Assembly (NCBI GenBank): GCA_965263065.1
Contig: CBDHGH010000003.1
Location: 1,922,001-1,986,000, forward strand
Source of the DNA: TK10-74A sp965263065
GTDB taxonomy: Bacteria; Chloroflexota; Dehalococcoidia; Bin125
Length of the DNA: 64,000 nucleotides
Direction of reading: 5' to 3'
In this document: positions 1 to 8,375 of the stretch, in pieces
Layout: each line of letters starts with the position of its first letter
How positions within the stretch are numbered: position 1 is the first letter of the stretch
Position numbers and translations under genes: made by a program
The notes under the pieces: generated by a model
The model's database searches: none
What the model was told of the DNA's origin: nothing
The model's input: the letters and a program-made list of their open reading frames with translations, nothing else

Positions 1-207
1 GAAGTCGCCGTACTGCACGATAAAGGGGTCGTTCAGGCCGAAGCGTTCGCGGACGGTCTCGATCTCCGCGTTGGTCGCGTCGAACGGCAGCAGGAAGGTT
101 TCCGGGTTGCCCACCAGGCGCGAGACGAAGAAGACGACGCTCGCCACGATGAAGACCACGACGAAGGCCTGGAGCAGGCGAATGGCAAGGAAGTTCCAGA
201 ATTGCAC
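1..207 (-). CDS. Peptide ABC transporter permease, DppB/OppB type (N-terminal part only)
   Basis: This is the first 69 codons of an inner-membrane permease; the rest lies beyond the left edge. The product starts VQFWNFLAIRLLQ, continues into a hydrophobic first membrane helix (about residues 8-30), and then has ERFGLNDPFIVQY. That last segment is the classic periplasmic ERLGLNDP-type motif of DppB/OppB permeases, as in the complete paralogue at 19906-20868. I chose a GTG start at 205-207 because a GGAG lies 7-10 bases upstream and no earlier start aligns. The partner binding protein and DppC are not visible here. The family call is strong; the substrate (oligopeptide, nickel or another small ligand) cannot be told. 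Confidence 0.8.
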   Translation of the reverse strand, partial: MQFWNFLAIRLLQAFVVVFIVASVVFFVSRLVGNPETFLLPFDATNAEIETVRERFGLNDPFIVQYGDF

Positions 208-235
208 GGCGCGCTCCGGATCGCGTCCTACTCGC

Positions 236-637
236 TCAGACCCGACGCCCTATGCGCCGCATACTAGCAGCAGGGCTCCGGCTGCTGGATCGTCTGGGCG
301 TCGATGACGATCTCCGGCCCGTCCTCCCCAGCCGCTCGAGTTGGCCCAGCCCGGTCTCCTGCGCATAGTCGATCGCCTGGGCACGGGCCTTCAGATCCTC
401 GGTGCTGCGAGGCATGACCATGAAGCGGTCGGCCTCGTCGCCGGTCTCGGGGTCGGTGGTGACGAAGATATCGCGGATCTCGGGGTCGTGGTAGCGGCGG
501 AACTCATCCGCGGCCGACTGGGCGCCATCGCGAGTGCGGCCGTCTGACGTGACATCGCTGACGAGGTCGCCGTCGAGAAACACGCGACGGCCGTCACGGA
601 GCGAGTCCAGGTATTCCTCCGGCGTGCGGAACGGCAT
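236..637 (-). pseudogene. 4-hydroxyphenylacetate 3-hydroxylase family, N-terminal fragment
   Basis: The first roughly 95 residues (MPFRTPEEYLDSLRDGRRVF, then a segment with YHDPEIRDIF and RFMVMPRSTEDLKARA) match the amino terminus of HpaB-type FADH2-dependent aromatic hydroxylases, which are normally 480-520 residues. Homology stops near AIDYAQETGLG, and the frame continues as low-complexity Arg/Ser to a stop at about 236. In the neighbouring frame the same DNA reads GPEIVIDAQTIQQPEPCC and then a stop at 264-266, which looks like a natural protein end. The locus therefore seems to be a gene head joined by a large deletion and frameshift to an unrelated tail. A GGGAG precedes the ATG at 637. 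A functional enzyme is not expected. Confidence 0.7.
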
Positions 638-895
638 CGTTCGCTCCCTTTCGGGACTGCGGCACGGCATCCGTTGCCGCCGGCATCATCGCCCCGGGAT
701 CCCGACGAACGCAAGGTGTGCGGACCGGGCTCGCACGCCGATCCAGGCCGACGCGCCCTTCGGGATCCGCGAGCTGCCGCAGCCCACCCCCCAGCCCCCC
801 GGGATGCCCTGACCAGCACCGACAAGGAGTTCGGGGGCAGACCCGACGACACGAGCGGCGGCGCGAGCGACCCTGGGTCTGGACTTGGAGTGCTC
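638..895. other. Intergenic region without a supported gene
   Basis: This is about 260 bases between the hydroxylase fragment and the LRR gene. No frame has recognisable homology, a ribosome binding site and a start together. A short rightward frame ends near 812 in a Pro-rich tail (RELPQPTPQPPGMP) that could be the last trace of a decayed gene, but this is too weak to annotate. The region may contain the promoter of the hydroxylase fragment. Confidence 0.4.
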
Positions 896-3541
896 TCAAT
901 GACGGCCGTCGCGACGGAAGTGGCCGATCAGATTGTGGCGCTGTTCCACGGGGATCGTGCCCGTCAGGTCATTCCCCGACAGCGACAGGTGCTCCAAGTC
1001 GCGTAACGCTCCCAACTCCCCCGGGATCGCGCCCGTCAGACGATTCCCACCGAGCGATAGGCGCTCCAGGTTCGCCAGCGCCCCGAGTTCTGCCGGGATC
1101 GCGTCGGCCAACTCGTTCCCCCACAGATTCAGCGTGCGCAACTCGGAGAGATCGCCCAACGCTGGTGGGATCTGACCCGTGAGCCCACGCTCCCGGAGTT
1201 CCAGCGCCTGAACGCGCCGAGGCGTCCCGCCGATCGTGATGCCCTCCCACTCGGTGACCGGTATGTCGGCGTCCCAGTTGAGGATCGCGCTGCCCGCCAG
1301 TGTGACCTCGGCCGTCAGCAGCGCGACGCAGTCTTCCACGAGCCCGGGGTTGGCCGCCGGGTTGGGTACAGCCGTGCCGTTCTGGCACGCCGCCGACGGT
1401 GGAACCGGCGGCGGACAGTCGGGCAGCCCAGTGTCGTCAAGGTCGTGGTGGCGCACCGCCCGCAGCGCCGGCGGAATGCAGCCCGCGAGCTCGGTATTAC
1501 CGCTCAGCGACAGCCGCTCCAGCGCGGGGAGTTCGCCGAGCGCGGGCGGGACTATTCCCGTGAGTGCGTTGTTCCCAAGCCGCAGTTCCTCCAGTGCCGA
1601 CAGCCGGCTCAACTGCGGCTCGATGCGGCCCGTGAGCCCGACCGACTCCAAGTCGATCGACCGCACTCGGGCGGGTGTCCCTGCGACCGTCACGCCTTCC
1701 CAGGCGGTGATCGGCGTGTAGGCGTTCCAATTGAGCTGGTGCTCCCAGTAGTAGGGCAGGGTGTCTCCGGCGAGCGCCGTCTCGGCTGTGAGCAGCGCGA
1801 CGCAGTCGCCCACGAGCCCGGGATTATCCTCTGGATTGGCGACCACCGTGCCGTTCCCGCACACCTCCGTCGCCGTGCAGGTCGGTACGTAGCGGTAAGG
1901 GGCGTCGCTTGGTGGCGGATACAGGTGTCGCAACATTGGCGGTAGGCAGCGCGCCAGAGTGAAGTCACCGCTCGACATCAGGGAGCTGAAGGACGTCAAC
2001 TCCCATACAACCTCGTCGCTCAGTTGGTTGCCGTTGAGCCACAGGTTCTCCAAGCTGCCCAGCGCGTCGAGTGCTTCCGGGATGGGGCCAGTGAGACGGT
2101 TGTCCTGCAGCGACAGAGTCACCAGTTTGGCCAGTGCGTCGAGTTGCGCCGGGATCGGGCCGGTCAACTCGTTGCGGCCCAGCTTCAGGGACTGCAGGTT
2201 GGCGAGCGCGCCGAGTTCCGCCGGGATCGGGCCCGTCAGACGGTTGTCCTGCAGGGACAGGGTCTCCAGGTTGGCCAGTGCGCCGAGTTGCGCCGGGATC
2301 GGGCCGGTCAACTCGTTGCGGTCCAGCCTCAGGGACTGCAGGTTGGCGAGCGCGCCGAGTTCCGTCGGGATCGGGCCCGAAAGGCGGTTCTCATCCAGCC
2401 GCAACACGCGCAGGTTCTGCAGCGACCCCAGGGCCGCCGGAATCTCACCAGTCAGCGCGTTGTGCCCGAGATCCAGATCCTCCAGCTTGCGCAGTGCCCC
2501 CAGGCCCGCAGGGATCGGGCCCGCCAACCGTCGCCATGACTCCCCGCTGCCGACCAGAGACAACCTCCGCAGTTCCGTCAGCCCGCCGAGCTCCGCGGGG
2601 ATGTAGTGATCGGCAATGGGTGGTGGCCACTGCCAATCGAAGCCTTGCCAATCCAACTCGTGTACACGCGGCGGATCCCCACCGACGGTGACGCCCTGCC
2701 ACTCCGTCATCGGCACGTCGGCATCCCAGTTGAGCGCTAGGTCGGCAGCGAGTGCGGCTTCCACCGTGAGCAACACTACGCAGTCGCTCACGAGCCCCGG
2801 GTTCTCCTCCGGGTCCGGCACCGCGATCCCGTTCTCACACGGCGACGGCTCCTCCACAACCGGCTCGGGCGCGGGCTCCGGCTCCTCCTCGACCGCATCG
2901 GGCGTGGGCTCCGGCTCTTCCTCCACCGCCTCGGCGACCTCGGGCGCGACCTCCGCCGCCTCGACCTCCGCCGGCTCCTCCTCTAGCACCTCCGGCGTCT
3001 CGTTCTCCGCCTCGACAACCTCCGGCGTCTCCTCCTCCGGGACCTCGGCTGCCACCACCTCCTCCGACGGCTCGGGCGCAACATCCTCCGCCTCGACGTC
3101 CTCCGCAGGCTCCTCCTCGACCACCTCCAGCGCCGCGACCTCCGCCTCCTCAACCGGCTCGGGCGCCGCAACCTCCGCCTCGACATCCTCCGCAGGCTCC
3201 TCCTCGACCACCTCCGGCGCCTCGACCTTCGCCTCCTCCACCGGCTCCGGCGCGGCTTCCTCCGCCTCGACGTCCTCCGCAGGCTCCTCCTCGACCACCT
3301 CCGGCGCCTCGACCTTCGCCTCCTCCGCCGGCTCGGGCGCGACCTCCTCCGCCTCGACCTCTGCCTCCGCTTCCTCCGCCGGCTCCGCGTCGACCTCTTC
3401 CTCGACCGCCGCCGGCTCTACCGTCGCGACGCGCGCTTGCTCCGCTTCCCCCCCACCACCCGACGACAGCCCGACCACGACCGCCACGACGACGGCCACG
3501 ACCACTACTGGGACCACGAACCACAGGAGACGCAGGCGCAC
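896..3541 (-). CDS. Membrane-anchored plant-type leucine-rich repeat protein with three modules
   Basis: This is an 881-residue surface protein. Residues 1-27 are a signal anchor (Val-rich helix after MRLRLLWF). Residues about 30-230 are an acidic Glu/Ala/Pro/Val stalk built from imperfect repeats such as VEEEPAEDVEAE. Three modules follow. Each opens with a Cys-x-Asn-Gly cap and NPGLVxDCVxLLT, then an LNW...W-x-GVTV segment resembling the plant receptor-kinase LRRNT_2 cap, then plant-specific LRRs of the form LTGPIPAELGALANLxxL. The first module has about eight repeats, the second two or three, the third three. The C-terminus is short and non-repetitive. A role in extracellular binding or adhesion is inferred; the ligand is unknown. 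The start is a GTG in the context GTGATCCGTGCG, shared with the gene at 61018. Confidence 0.85.
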   Translation of the reverse strand: MRLRLLWFVVPVVVVAVVVAVVVGLSSGGGGEAEQARVATVEPAAVEEEVDAEPAEEAEAEVEAEEVAPEPAEEAKVEAPEVVEEEPAEDVEAEEAAPEPVEEAKVEAPEVVEEEPAEDVEAEVAAPEPVEEAEVAALEVVEEEPAEDVEAEDVAPEPSEEVVAAEVPEEETPEVVEAENETPEVLEEEPAEVEAAEVAPEVAEAVEEEPEPTPDAVEEEPEPAPEPVVEEPSPCENGIAVPDPEENPGLVSDCVVLLTVEAALAADLALNWDADVPMTEWQGVTVGGDPPRVHELDWQGFDWQWPPPIADHYIPAELGGLTELRRLSLVGSGESWRRLAGPIPAGLGALRKLEDLDLGHNALTGEIPAALGSLQNLRVLRLDENRLSGPIPTELGALANLQSLRLDRNELTGPIPAQLGALANLETLSLQDNRLTGPIPAELGALANLQSLKLGRNELTGPIPAQLDALAKLVTLSLQDNRLTGPIPEALDALGSLENLWLNGNQLSDEVVWELTSFSSLMSSGDFTLARCLPPMLRHLYPPPSDAPYRYVPTCTATEVCGNGTVVANPEDNPGLVGDCVALLTAETALAGDTLPYYWEHQLNWNAYTPITAWEGVTVAGTPARVRSIDLESVGLTGRIEPQLSRLSALEELRLGNNALTGIVPPALGELPALERLSLSGNTELAGCIPPALRAVRHHDLDDTGLPDCPPPVPPSAACQNGTAVPNPAANPGLVEDCVALLTAEVTLAGSAILNWDADIPVTEWEGITIGGTPRRVQALELRERGLTGQIPPALGDLSELRTLNLWGNELADAIPAELGALANLERLSLGGNRLTGAIPGELGALRDLEHLSLSGNDLTGTIPVEQRHNLIGHFRRDGRH

Positions 3542-3637
3542 GGATCACATCCATCCGAACCGCACCCCTGCGTACCTCCACGCTACACCCTCCGCGACCG
3601 CCCCGCCGCCCCTACCATGACCTCCGACGGAGGAGCC

Positions 3638-4030
3638 ATGCTCGACCCCCGGCGCGTCCGCAGCTTCGCCGTCCTGGCCGGGATCGCCGTGCTCGTGGTC
3701 ACGCTGGTCGCGCTGCTGACGCCCGGCATCCGGCCCGGCGGCCTCGCCAACGAGACGGGACACTTCCTGCTCTTCGGCGGGCTGGGCTTCGTGGTTGGGC
3801 TCTATCGCGGCGCGGGGCCGCAGCGGCGCGTCCTGCGCGACCTGCTCGGCCTGCTCGTCGGGCTACTCGCCTTCGCCGCCCTCACCGAGCTCGGCCAGTT
3901 CCTCGTCGAGGACCGCTCGCCCGAGCGGGCCGACATCATTGCCGACGCGGCTGGCTCGGCCGCCGGGCTGTTCACCGGCGCGCTGGCCGGCCTGATCCTC
4001 GCCGACCGACCCGGCCGCCGCCGCCCCTGA
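3638..4030 (+). CDS. VanZ-like integral membrane protein
   Basis: This is a small polytopic protein of 130 residues with three or four predicted membrane helices. It has the VanZ-family signature spacing: NETGHFLLFGGLGF in the second helix region and ALTELGQFLVEDRSPERAD before the last helix. VanZ-like proteins are widespread and mostly of unknown role; the namesake lowers teicoplanin susceptibility. I start at ATG 3638 rather than 3617 because GGAGGAG lies at 3628-3634, at ideal spacing. A TACCAT box at 3613-3618 is a plausible -10. The gene is divergent from the LRR gene and convergent with the binding-protein gene, so it is probably monocistronic. Confidence 0.75.
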   Translation: MLDPRRVRSFAVLAGIAVLVVTLVALLTPGIRPGGLANETGHFLLFGGLGFVVGLYRGAGPQRRVLRDLLGLLVGLLAFAALTELGQFLVEDRSPERADIIADAAGSAAGLFTGALAGLILADRPGRRRP

Positions 4031-4048
4031 CCCGCCGCCGCCCGCGGC

Positions 4049-5230
4049 CTACTCGGGCCGGACTGGGCGCAGCACGGTGTAGCCGAAGTTGTCCGCCGTG
4101 CGCTCGTCCGGCGGCAGCACCTCCACGACGGCCCGCGAGAGCCCCACGACCTCCCCGTCGGCGTCGAAGCGGTAGCTCTCCCCGATCGCGCCGCTCCAGG
4201 TGATGTCGTACAGGCAGTCGCGGAACCCGTCGGCGTCCTGGTCGTCGGCGGTGCGTTCGAGGCACGCCGCCGCGATGTACACGGTGTCGTACGCCGACCC
4301 GAGGTGCCAGGGCAGGGTGATGTAGTCGTAGCGCTCGCGGAAGCGGGCGAGCACTTCCTGCGCCTTCGCGTTCTCGGGGTCGGGGGCGGCGGTGATGGCC
4401 CGCAGCCCGGTCGCCGCGTCGCCCGCGATGTCGAGCGCGGTGGCGCCGACCGTGATCGTTTCGCCGTAGATGGGGCCCCGGTAGCCCAGCTCCCGCGCCT
4501 GTTTGACGATCGTGCCCGCCGCGAACTCCGACTGCGGCGCGATGTGCAGCGCGTCCGGGTCCGCCGCGAACAGCTTGGTCAGCGGCGTGCGGAAGTCGGT
4601 CGTGTCGGAGGTGAAGCGCTCCGCCGCGACCACGCGCCCGCCGCGCTTCTCGAACTGCGCGACGGAGGTGCGGCGCACCCCCTCGGCGTAGTCGGTCTCC
4701 TCGGTGATGGTGGCCAGCGCGCGGACGCCGTCGGCCCAGAGTGTGTCGCCCGTGGTGAGGCCCACCTCGATATCGCTGATCTGGGTGCGGAAGATAAAGT
4801 CGCCGGCGTCGGCGATGTCGGGGTTGCTGGCCAGCCCGGAGAACAGGACGACGCCGTCGGCCTCGGCCAGCGGCGCCACGCCGAGCATCGCGCTGCTGCA
4901 CGACGTGCCCAGGATGATCTTCACGCCCTCCACGTCGGTCAGCTTCTGGTAGGCGCTGATCGCGTCCTGGGCGCCGCACTTCGAGTCCTCGACGACCAGC
5001 TCCAGCGGGCGCCCGCCGATGCCGCCCGCGGCATTGATCTCGTCCAGGGCCATGGTCTTGGCGCGCACCGCCACCGTGCCGTAGGTCTCGCCCAGCCCCG
5101 TCAGCGACTCCATCACGCCGATGCGGTACGGCTCGGGCTCGGCCGGATCCCCGGAGCAGGCCACGGCCACGGCCGCCAGCGCCGCCAGCAGTCCGGCCGC
5201 GACGATGCACTGCCAGACGCTGGGTCGCAT
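4049..5230 (-). CDS. Branched-chain amino-acid-type ABC transporter substrate-binding lipoprotein
   Basis: The 393-residue product has a lipoprotein signal (hydrophobic stretch then AVACSG, lipidated Cys near residue 25). It has the two-lobed LivK/LivJ fold: IGVMESLTGLGETYG at the start of lobe 1, DEINAAGGIGGRPLELVVED, a disulphide-type pair around SKCGAQD and GTSCSSAM, and YDTVYIAAACLE in lobe 2. It should bind a small amino-acid-like or amide ligand outside the membrane and deliver it to LivHM/LivGF. No permease or ATPase genes are adjacent, so it is either an orphan receptor or uses a transporter encoded elsewhere. It is convergent with the VanZ-like gene (18-base gap). Confidence 0.88.
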   Translation of the reverse strand: MRPSVWQCIVAAGLLAALAAVAVACSGDPAEPEPYRIGVMESLTGLGETYGTVAVRAKTMALDEINAAGGIGGRPLELVVEDSKCGAQDAISAYQKLTDVEGVKIILGTSCSSAMLGVAPLAEADGVVLFSGLASNPDIADAGDFIFRTQISDIEVGLTTGDTLWADGVRALATITEETDYAEGVRRTSVAQFEKRGGRVVAAERFTSDTTDFRTPLTKLFAADPDALHIAPQSEFAAGTIVKQARELGYRGPIYGETITVGATALDIAGDAATGLRAITAAPDPENAKAQEVLARFRERYDYITLPWHLGSAYDTVYIAAACLERTADDQDADGFRDCLYDITWSGAIGESYRFDADGEVVGLSRAVVEVLPPDERTADNFGYTVLRPVRPE

Positions 5231-5271
5231 GTGCTATCCCCTGACCGCGGCCGGGGCGCGACCGCCCCCGG

Positions 5272-6339
5272 CTAGCCGCCCGCGGGCGCCCCCGCGGTGG
5301 TGGCCTCCCGCATGGGGGCCTCCCGCACGCCCGCCTCCGGCGACCCCGCCGTCATCGGGTTGCCCGCCTCGCCCGCCACGACCGTGAAGCCCATGTCGGC
5401 GATCATCGCGTGCGCGTCGGCCGTCTTCTGCCCCGGCTCCGTCAGGTAGCCGTCGACGAAGATCGAGTTGGCCGCGTACAGCCCCATCGCCTGCATCGAG
5501 CGCAGGTGCACCTCGCGCCCGCCGGCGATGCGGATCTCCGCCGCCGGGTTGAGGAAGCGCGCCAGCGACAACTGCCGCAGGCACTGGTTCGGCGTCAGCG
5601 TGTGCACGTCGGCCAGCGGCGTCCCCGCGATCGGGATGAGGAAGTTGATCGGGATCGAGTCGGGCCCCAGCGAGCGCAGGTCCATCAGCACGTCGATGAC
5701 GTCCTCGTCGGTCTCGCCCATGCCGAAGATCGCGCCCGTGCACAGCTCGAGGCCGGCCGCCCGCGCCGCCCGCAGCGTGCCCAGCCGGTCCTGGTAGGTG
5801 TGCGTCGTGACGATCTCGGGCGAGAAGCGCTCGCTGGTGTTGAGGTTGTGGTTGAGCCGATCGACTCCCGCCGCCGCCAGTTGGCCCGCCTTGTCGCCGT
5901 CGAGGATGCCGACGCAGGCGCAGAGTTCGATGTCCATCTCGTCCTTGATCGTGCGCACGACGTCGGTGACGAAGTCGACCTCGCGCTGCGTCGGGCCGCG
6001 CCCGCTCGCCACGATGCAGTAGCGCATCGCGCCGGCCGTCTTGGCGCGCCGCGCCGCCTCGACGATCTGCTCCTTCTCGAGGTAGGGGTACTTCGCGATC
6101 TCCGCCTCCGACACGGCCGACTGCGAGCAGTAGTTGCAGTCCTCGGGGCAGAGGCCGCTCTTGGCGTTTTGCAGCACGTGCAGCTGCACCGTCTTGCCCC
6201 AGTGCTGGTGGCGCACGCGGTAGGCCGCCGCCAGCAGGTCGAGTACCTCCGCGTCGGGCGACGTCAGCACGGCCCGCGATTCCTCACGGCTCAGGCAGTC
6301 GCCGGCCAGCGCCTTGTCGGCCAGTCGGGCATAGTTCAC
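5272..6339 (-). CDS. bioB: Biotin synthase
   Basis: This radical SAM enzyme inserts sulphur into dethiobiotin, the last step of biotin synthesis. The 355-residue product has the SAM-cluster motif CPEDCNYC (about residues 64-71), the BioB hallmark YCSQSA, the [2Fe-2S] ligand region around ELCACVGIL, and NHNLNTSERF and GMGETDEDVIDVL. I chose GTG 6339 (protein NYARLADKAL) because GGAGGA sits at the right distance; an upstream frame extension lacks homology. The C-terminal 30 residues after GEAGNP are a low-complexity tail not typical of the family. No other bio genes are nearby. The product would supply biotin for carboxylases such as the system to which the subunit at 8967 belongs. Confidence 0.95.
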   Translation of the reverse strand: MNYARLADKALAGDCLSREESRAVLTSPDAEVLDLLAAAYRVRHQHWGKTVQLHVLQNAKSGLCPEDCNYCSQSAVSEAEIAKYPYLEKEQIVEAARRAKTAGAMRYCIVASGRGPTQREVDFVTDVVRTIKDEMDIELCACVGILDGDKAGQLAAAGVDRLNHNLNTSERFSPEIVTTHTYQDRLGTLRAARAAGLELCTGAIFGMGETDEDVIDVLMDLRSLGPDSIPINFLIPIAGTPLADVHTLTPNQCLRQLSLARFLNPAAEIRIAGGREVHLRSMQAMGLYAANSIFVDGYLTEPGQKTADAHAMIADMGFTVVAGEAGNPMTAGSPEAGVREAPMREATTAGAPAGG

Positions 6340-6427
6340 GGGGCGTCCTCCTTTGGCGCGCACGGGCGTCGAGCGCGGCCTGCGGCTGATTCTCGCCGAC
6401 CGGCGGCGCTGCGGCAATCCCGCGGGG

Positions 6428-6446
6428 ATTACACCTTAGGTTGACA
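6428..6446. promoter_or_regulatory. Candidate biotin regulator (BirA-like) site upstream of bioB
   Basis: On the minus strand this reads TGTCAACCTAAGGTGTAAT, about 90 bases upstream of bioB. It contains the near-palindrome ACCTTAGGT and a TGTCAACC half-site like those in BirA operators, and its right end TGTAAT could serve as a -10. The second half-site is poorly conserved, so this is only a candidate. Confidence 0.25.
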
Positions 6447-6530
6447 CGCTGCCCCCCAAGCCTCGCCAGCGATGTGATCGATGCGCGGCGACGGGTGGGC
6501 GTCCGAGGAACACCTGAGCGCGGGCGCCTG

Positions 6531-7805
6531 CTAGTCCCGGATCCCCTCCGCCTTCAGTAGCGCCAGGAACTCCTCCTGCGACCGCGTCCCCTTCTTCGAG
6601 TTGCAGGCTCCGCAGAGGAGTTGCAGGTTGTCCAGGTGGTCACTCCCGCTCTTGGACTGCGGCACGACGTGATCAACCGTCATGTTGCGGAACGGGAACA
6701 TGACCCGGCAGCCGGCGCAGATGCCTTCCTGGCGGCCGTAGAGGGTGTGCCGGTGGGTTCTGTAGTTCGGCAGTTGGCCCAGATCGGTGCGCTGCGGGAT
6801 GTCCAGCCGGTGCTGCACGTCGTAGAACAGCCCGAGCTCTTCGCGTAGCCGTGCCTTGACCAGCTTCGCGGCCATGGGCGAGAGATCGATTCCCACCCAC
6901 TGCCGGTTCAGCCGGTCCGCGGAAATGCAGGCGGTCGCGCAGCCAGCGAATGGATCGAGGACCGCGTCCCCTTCGTTCGAACTGGCCTTGATGATGCGGT
7001 CCAGCAGGGCAAGCGGTTTCTGGGTGGGATAGCCCACGCGCTCGTCCTTCTTCTTCGGGAACCACCCGGCAGACCCATACAGTTGCATGATGTCGGTCCA
7101 GACATTCGAGAGCGGCACTCCCGGGCTCTCATCGAGGTACTGCCGAATGATGGTCCCCTTTCGCGACCGCGTTCGATACCGTCTCCCGTCCTCGTCCTCG
7201 TGCCGGAACCAGTTCGTCACGTACTTCTCCGAGTAGGGGGTGTACTGACGGTTGTAGACGTGCTTCCCATACTGCTTCGCGTAGGCGAGCAACGTCTCGT
7301 GCGTCTTGATCGGCTTCTTCCCGCCCGCGCGCCCGCCGGAGGGCGTGCCGTAGTTCCAGACGATCTCGTCGATGAAGTGCTTCGGCCCGAAGATCGAGTC
7401 CAGCAGCATCTTGAGATAGTGGGAGGCAGTCGGATCGCAATGCAGGTAGAGGGAGCCGGTCGGCTTCAAGAGACGCCGCATCTCCATGAGCCGCACGGCC
7501 ATCATGATCAGATACGACTTCATACTCTTGCTGTGCGCGTGTCCAGCGGCGTCGATCGTCGCGTAGAGGGTCGGGTCGCGATCGGCGATCTCGCCGTGCC
7601 AAGCCTCATCGACGTCGCTGAGCGTCCAGGTGTCCTTGAATGCAGCGCCGGCCGCCTCGGATCCGATCGGAGCGCTGTAGTCGCGGTTCGAGTTGAACGG
7701 CGGGTCCAAGTAGATCAAGTCCACCGACGCGGAGTTCATCCCCCGCATGATGTCGAGGTTGTCGCCCGTCCAGAGGGTCCGGTTGGCGAAGTTGAGCGCT
7801 GGCAT
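6531..7805 (-). CDS. DNA methyltransferase (DPPF, beta class) fused to an HNH endonuclease domain
   Basis: This is a 424-residue fusion. The N-terminal methyltransferase has catalytic motif IV DPPF at residues 34-37 placed before the SAM-binding motif (LDPFAGCATA, from about 283) and VGIDLSPMAAKLV, the beta-class order of N6-adenine or N4-cytosine enzymes. The target-recognition part lies between. Residues 363-424 are an HNH domain: paired Cys (CAGC and CGAC), the VDHVVPQSKSGSDHLDNL core and NSKKG. The fusion could be a single-chain restriction-modification enzyme or a methyltransferase with an accessory nuclease. No separate restriction or specificity gene is adjacent. Sequence just downstream of its start becomes markedly AT-richer than the core genome, suggesting horizontal transfer. 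The ATG start at 7805 gives MPALNFANRTLWTGDNLDIM, a typical family start. Confidence 0.88.
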   Translation of the reverse strand: MPALNFANRTLWTGDNLDIMRGMNSASVDLIYLDPPFNSNRDYSAPIGSEAAGAAFKDTWTLSDVDEAWHGEIADRDPTLYATIDAAGHAHSKSMKSYLIMMAVRLMEMRRLLKPTGSLYLHCDPTASHYLKMLLDSIFGPKHFIDEIVWNYGTPSGGRAGGKKPIKTHETLLAYAKQYGKHVYNRQYTPYSEKYVTNWFRHEDEDGRRYRTRSRKGTIIRQYLDESPGVPLSNVWTDIMQLYGSAGWFPKKKDERVGYPTQKPLALLDRIIKASSNEGDAVLDPFAGCATACISADRLNRQWVGIDLSPMAAKLVKARLREELGLFYDVQHRLDIPQRTDLGQLPNYRTHRHTLYGRQEGICAGCRVMFPFRNMTVDHVVPQSKSGSDHLDNLQLLCGACNSKKGTRSQEEFLALLKAEGIRD

Positions 7806-7907
7806 CGTGCTCCTCAGTCCATCCCGCGCGCCAAACGCTAGGCCTCCCCTGCGGTTCCTGCAACGCGAATACGGGTTCGCCCCCGTGTCGGCCCAAGTAT
7901 GTATTCT

Positions 7908-8375
7908 CTATGATTCCTGCGTGGGTGTGTCGCAGTCATTGTCATCTAGAACCTGGACAACCGGGTCGCCTGTCTGAACAAAGGACTCCTCCTCAGGCAG
8001 CTCTTCCGTTGCATTCTCATCTGCTTTGAGGGTTTCGATCCGGGTTTCCCACTTGGGTGGTGCAAACAACCTATCAAACCCCATGCCACTAAGCGCTATG
8101 CCACGTCCGCCGACATTAACTCTATGAGTGAGAAATGTTGACGCAACCGAAACTCTGTCCTGCACTGAAGTTACTCTGACGCGAGCTTTCTCTAATTCCA
8201 CGGAGCCGATGATTTCTCCCGTATCGGGGTCTTCGATTTCTGAACCAGACAGAGTCAGAATCCTGAAGACCATACCGGAGCGGACCCCATCAGTCGCACC
8301 TTTGTTGAGAGCAACGTCTCGCGTCGTAAGCACCCGGGCTATCTTGCCACGAATTGGCTCAGCAGGACTACTCAT
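7908..8375 (-). CDS. Hypothetical protein with a beta-rich repeat-type domain
   Basis: I do not recognise a named function. The 155-residue product begins MSSPAEPIRGKIARVLTTRD and contains the pattern VALNKGATDGVRSGMVFRIL, then a Glu/Asp-rich turn and EKARVRVTSVQDRVSVAST. This resembles the beta-barrel FlgT C-terminal-like domains found in assorted secreted or cytoplasmic proteins. The acidic C-terminus ends in QES. The start is ATG 8375 with GGAGGAG upstream; its first eight bases overlap the end of the upstream gene (ATGAGTAG), so the two are translationally coupled. Base composition is visibly less GC-rich than the flanks, fitting a transferred island with the methyltransferase fusion. Confidence 0.6.
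   Translation of the reverse strand: MSSPAEPIRGKIARVLTTRDVALNKGATDGVRSGMVFRILTLSGSEIEDPDTGEIIGSVELEKARVRVTSVQDRVSVASTFLTHRVNVGGRGIALSGMGFDRLFAPPKWETRIETLKADENATEELPEEESFVQTGDPVVQVLDDNDCDTPTQES

Noticed and set aside
2870..3430. Short GC-rich repeats (cctcctcgacc, ctccgcctcgac) that could be taken for a repeat array
   Set aside because: They encode the Glu/Ala/Pro/Val stalk of the LRR protein in one frame; variation between units keeps the frame.
6441..6446. TTGACA on the plus strand upstream of bioB
   Set aside because: No -10 at the right distance and no plus-strand gene downstream; more likely part of the minus-strand regulatory site.
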